Shown here one piece after another: positions 20,377 to 20,944 of a stretch of DNA of 20,944 bases. The translations under genes and the position numbers were made by a program. Position 1 is the first letter of the stretch. Each line of letters opens with the position of its first letter. Source of the DNA: a virus; IMG/VR virus record IMGVR_UViG_3300032245_000086, positions 1-20,944 of that record. One strand, given 5' to 3'. The notes under the pieces were generated by a model, which worked only from the letters and a program-made list of their open reading frames with translations, made no database searches and was not told where the DNA came from.

Positions 20377-20634
20377 TTATTCCTCCCCTTCTGGCACTCT
20401 GTGCCAAGGCTTATAAGAAATCATTGTCTGTAAGTCAGAGTAGATTTCTCTCCAGAGTTCTTTGGCATCTGGTATTCCAGACATTGAAAGCCCAGTCCTA
20501 GCACCTTCAAACTCTTCAAGTTGATAGCCCTTTGGGACAGTCAACTGAGTTTCATATGAATGCCAACTTTTGTCAACATAGATTTCTATGCCGTGTTGTT
20601 CTGCTAATGCAAAACATTTTGCTTTTGTAGTCAT
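20377..20634 (-). CDS. Small alpha/beta protein, unknown
   Basis: This 85-residue protein is read leftwards, with AGGAG seven bases before the ATG. MTTKAKCFALAEQHGIEIYV is a helix-strand lead (K-x-x-C-x-x-L-A-x-x-x-G-I-x-I-x-V), followed by a strand TQLTVPKGYQLEEF and a C-terminal helix AKELWREIYSDLQTMISYKP. I recall similar short proteins in actinophages but know no function for them. It is the first gene after an untranslated gap and probably leads this small reverse operon with the gene at 20181. Confidence 0.72.
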   Translation of the reverse strand: MTTKAKCFALAEQHGIEIYVDKSWHSYETQLTVPKGYQLEEFEGARTGLSMSGIPDAKELWREIYSDLQTMISYKPWHRVPEGEE

Positions 20635-20768
20635 CCGATTTCTCCTGTCTAGTGGATGTCTTGGGATAAGTATATCAAATGGGGTTTTTTAGATTTCTAA
20701 TTTTGAAACAATCTCCAACGGCGACACGCCCATAAAACTAAAACGCTTGACAGTATAAATCAGATACT
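20635..20768. promoter_or_regulatory. Short non-coding gap in reverse operon
   Basis: This gap lies between the reverse gene ending at 20769 and the one starting at 20634. On the reverse strand it holds TATACT near 20675-20680 without a good -35, and the ribosome site GACAGGAG (20642-20649). I see no hairpin terminator and no convincing full promoter. Confidence 0.3.
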
Positions 20769-20888
20769 TCAGAGGTTGCTATCTACTTCTATCTCCGCTG
20801 GGTCAACCCATAATCCTTCGGGGTAATCGCGTATCATTTCTTTTTCGTAGAGTTCTGTAATCTCTTTCCAAGATTGTATTGTATTCAT
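20769..20888 (-). CDS. Small acidic protein, unknown
   Basis: This 39-residue protein is read leftwards: MNTIQSWKEITELYEKEMIR followed by DYPEGLWVDPAEIEVDSNL. The ATG at 20888 has GGGAGG six bases upstream, a very good ribosome site, which is the main support for such a short gene. It predicts a helix then an extended acidic end. Its start lies one base from the stop of the partial frame further right, in keeping with operon packing. Function unknown. Confidence 0.6.
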   Translation of the reverse strand: MNTIQSWKEITELYEKEMIRDYPEGLWVDPAEIEVDSNL

Positions 20889-20889
20889 C

Positions 20890-20944
20890 TTATCCTCCCG
20901 TACTGTAGAAGCCACCTGTTTTAAAGTGGACTGGTGTTGCTGAC
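20890..20944 (-). CDS. C-terminal end of a reverse-strand gene (partial)
   Basis: The last bases of the window, read leftwards, give an open frame ending SATPVHFKTGGFYSTGG-stop. The stop falls just before the ATG of the next reverse gene and its last codons double as that gene's ribosome site. This is the usual arrangement of adjacent phage genes. Only 17 residues are visible. Confidence 0.4.
   Translation of the reverse strand, partial: SATPVHFKTGGFYSTGG

Noticed and set aside
20747-20775. TTGACA on the forward strand as a promoter -35 box
   Set aside because: No -10-like hexamer lies 16-18 bases downstream and no forward gene follows.
1-20944. tRNA genes, CRISPR arrays, insertion sequences or an integrase with attachment site
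   Set aside because: I looked for cloverleaf-like segments, spaced direct repeats, transposase or recombinase motifs, and saw none.

Overview
The window is a stretch of tailed-phage (Caudoviricetes) genome, almost completely coding. Neighbouring genes typically share the stop/start bases (TAATG, TAGTG, ATGA). The gene set is an R1t-like small holin next to a CHAP endolysin, a Cas4/RecB-like nuclease, a Zn-binding plus TOPRIM primase pair, a DnaB-like helicase, a DUF1599/Nmad1 protein and a sigma-like factor. With the moderate, AT-leaning composition and frequent GTG/TTG starts, this is most like phages of Actinobacteria, perhaps aquatic ones. That host call is inference; no host marker or tRNA is visible.

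Layout. (1) 1-1098: a run of very small, very lysine-rich proteins of unknown role (one DUF6496-like), directly upstream of virion genes. (2) 1113-11258: a GT-A glycosyltransferase, a head-tail adaptor-like protein, a long repetitive tail fibre, then six related small beta-rich proteins (4890-8966). These six fall into three subtypes in the order A-B-C-A-B-C, and two sister HNH homing-type endonuclease genes are wedged only into the first A-B-C set. A coiled-coil protein and a 670-residue tail protein follow. (3) 11260-13953: lysis region with several small membrane proteins, a secreted Pro/Glu-repeat protein, a holin and a CHAP endolysin, ended by a strong two-way terminator. (4) 14029-14607, reverse strand: a SAM-dependent methyltransferase. 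(5) 14608-14796: AT-rich divergent control region with palindromes. It includes a 13-bp perfect stem whose loop is complementary to the ribosome binding site of the next gene. (6) 14797-20142: early/replication operon. It holds a Cas4-like nuclease split over two overlapping frames, a zinc-finger protein, a DnaB-like helicase, a PD-(D/E)XK nuclease, a primase whose Zn and TOPRIM parts are separate genes overlapping by 152 nt out of frame, an Nmad1 protein, another nuclease-like protein and a sigma-like protein, then a bidirectional terminator. (7) 20181-20944, reverse strand: a short operon of small unknown genes.

How the parts work together (inference): the early operon copies and processes phage DNA and may hand over transcription through its last gene. 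The left part builds the capsid-to-tail connection and an unusually elaborate adhesion tip, and the lysis block releases progeny. The most unusual points are the A-B-C-A-B-C tail array with its HNH insertions, the nuclease whose active site and Fe-S ligands are divided between two reading frames, the dual-coding primase overlap with an internal Shine-Dalgarno, and the possible RBS-masking pseudoknot.
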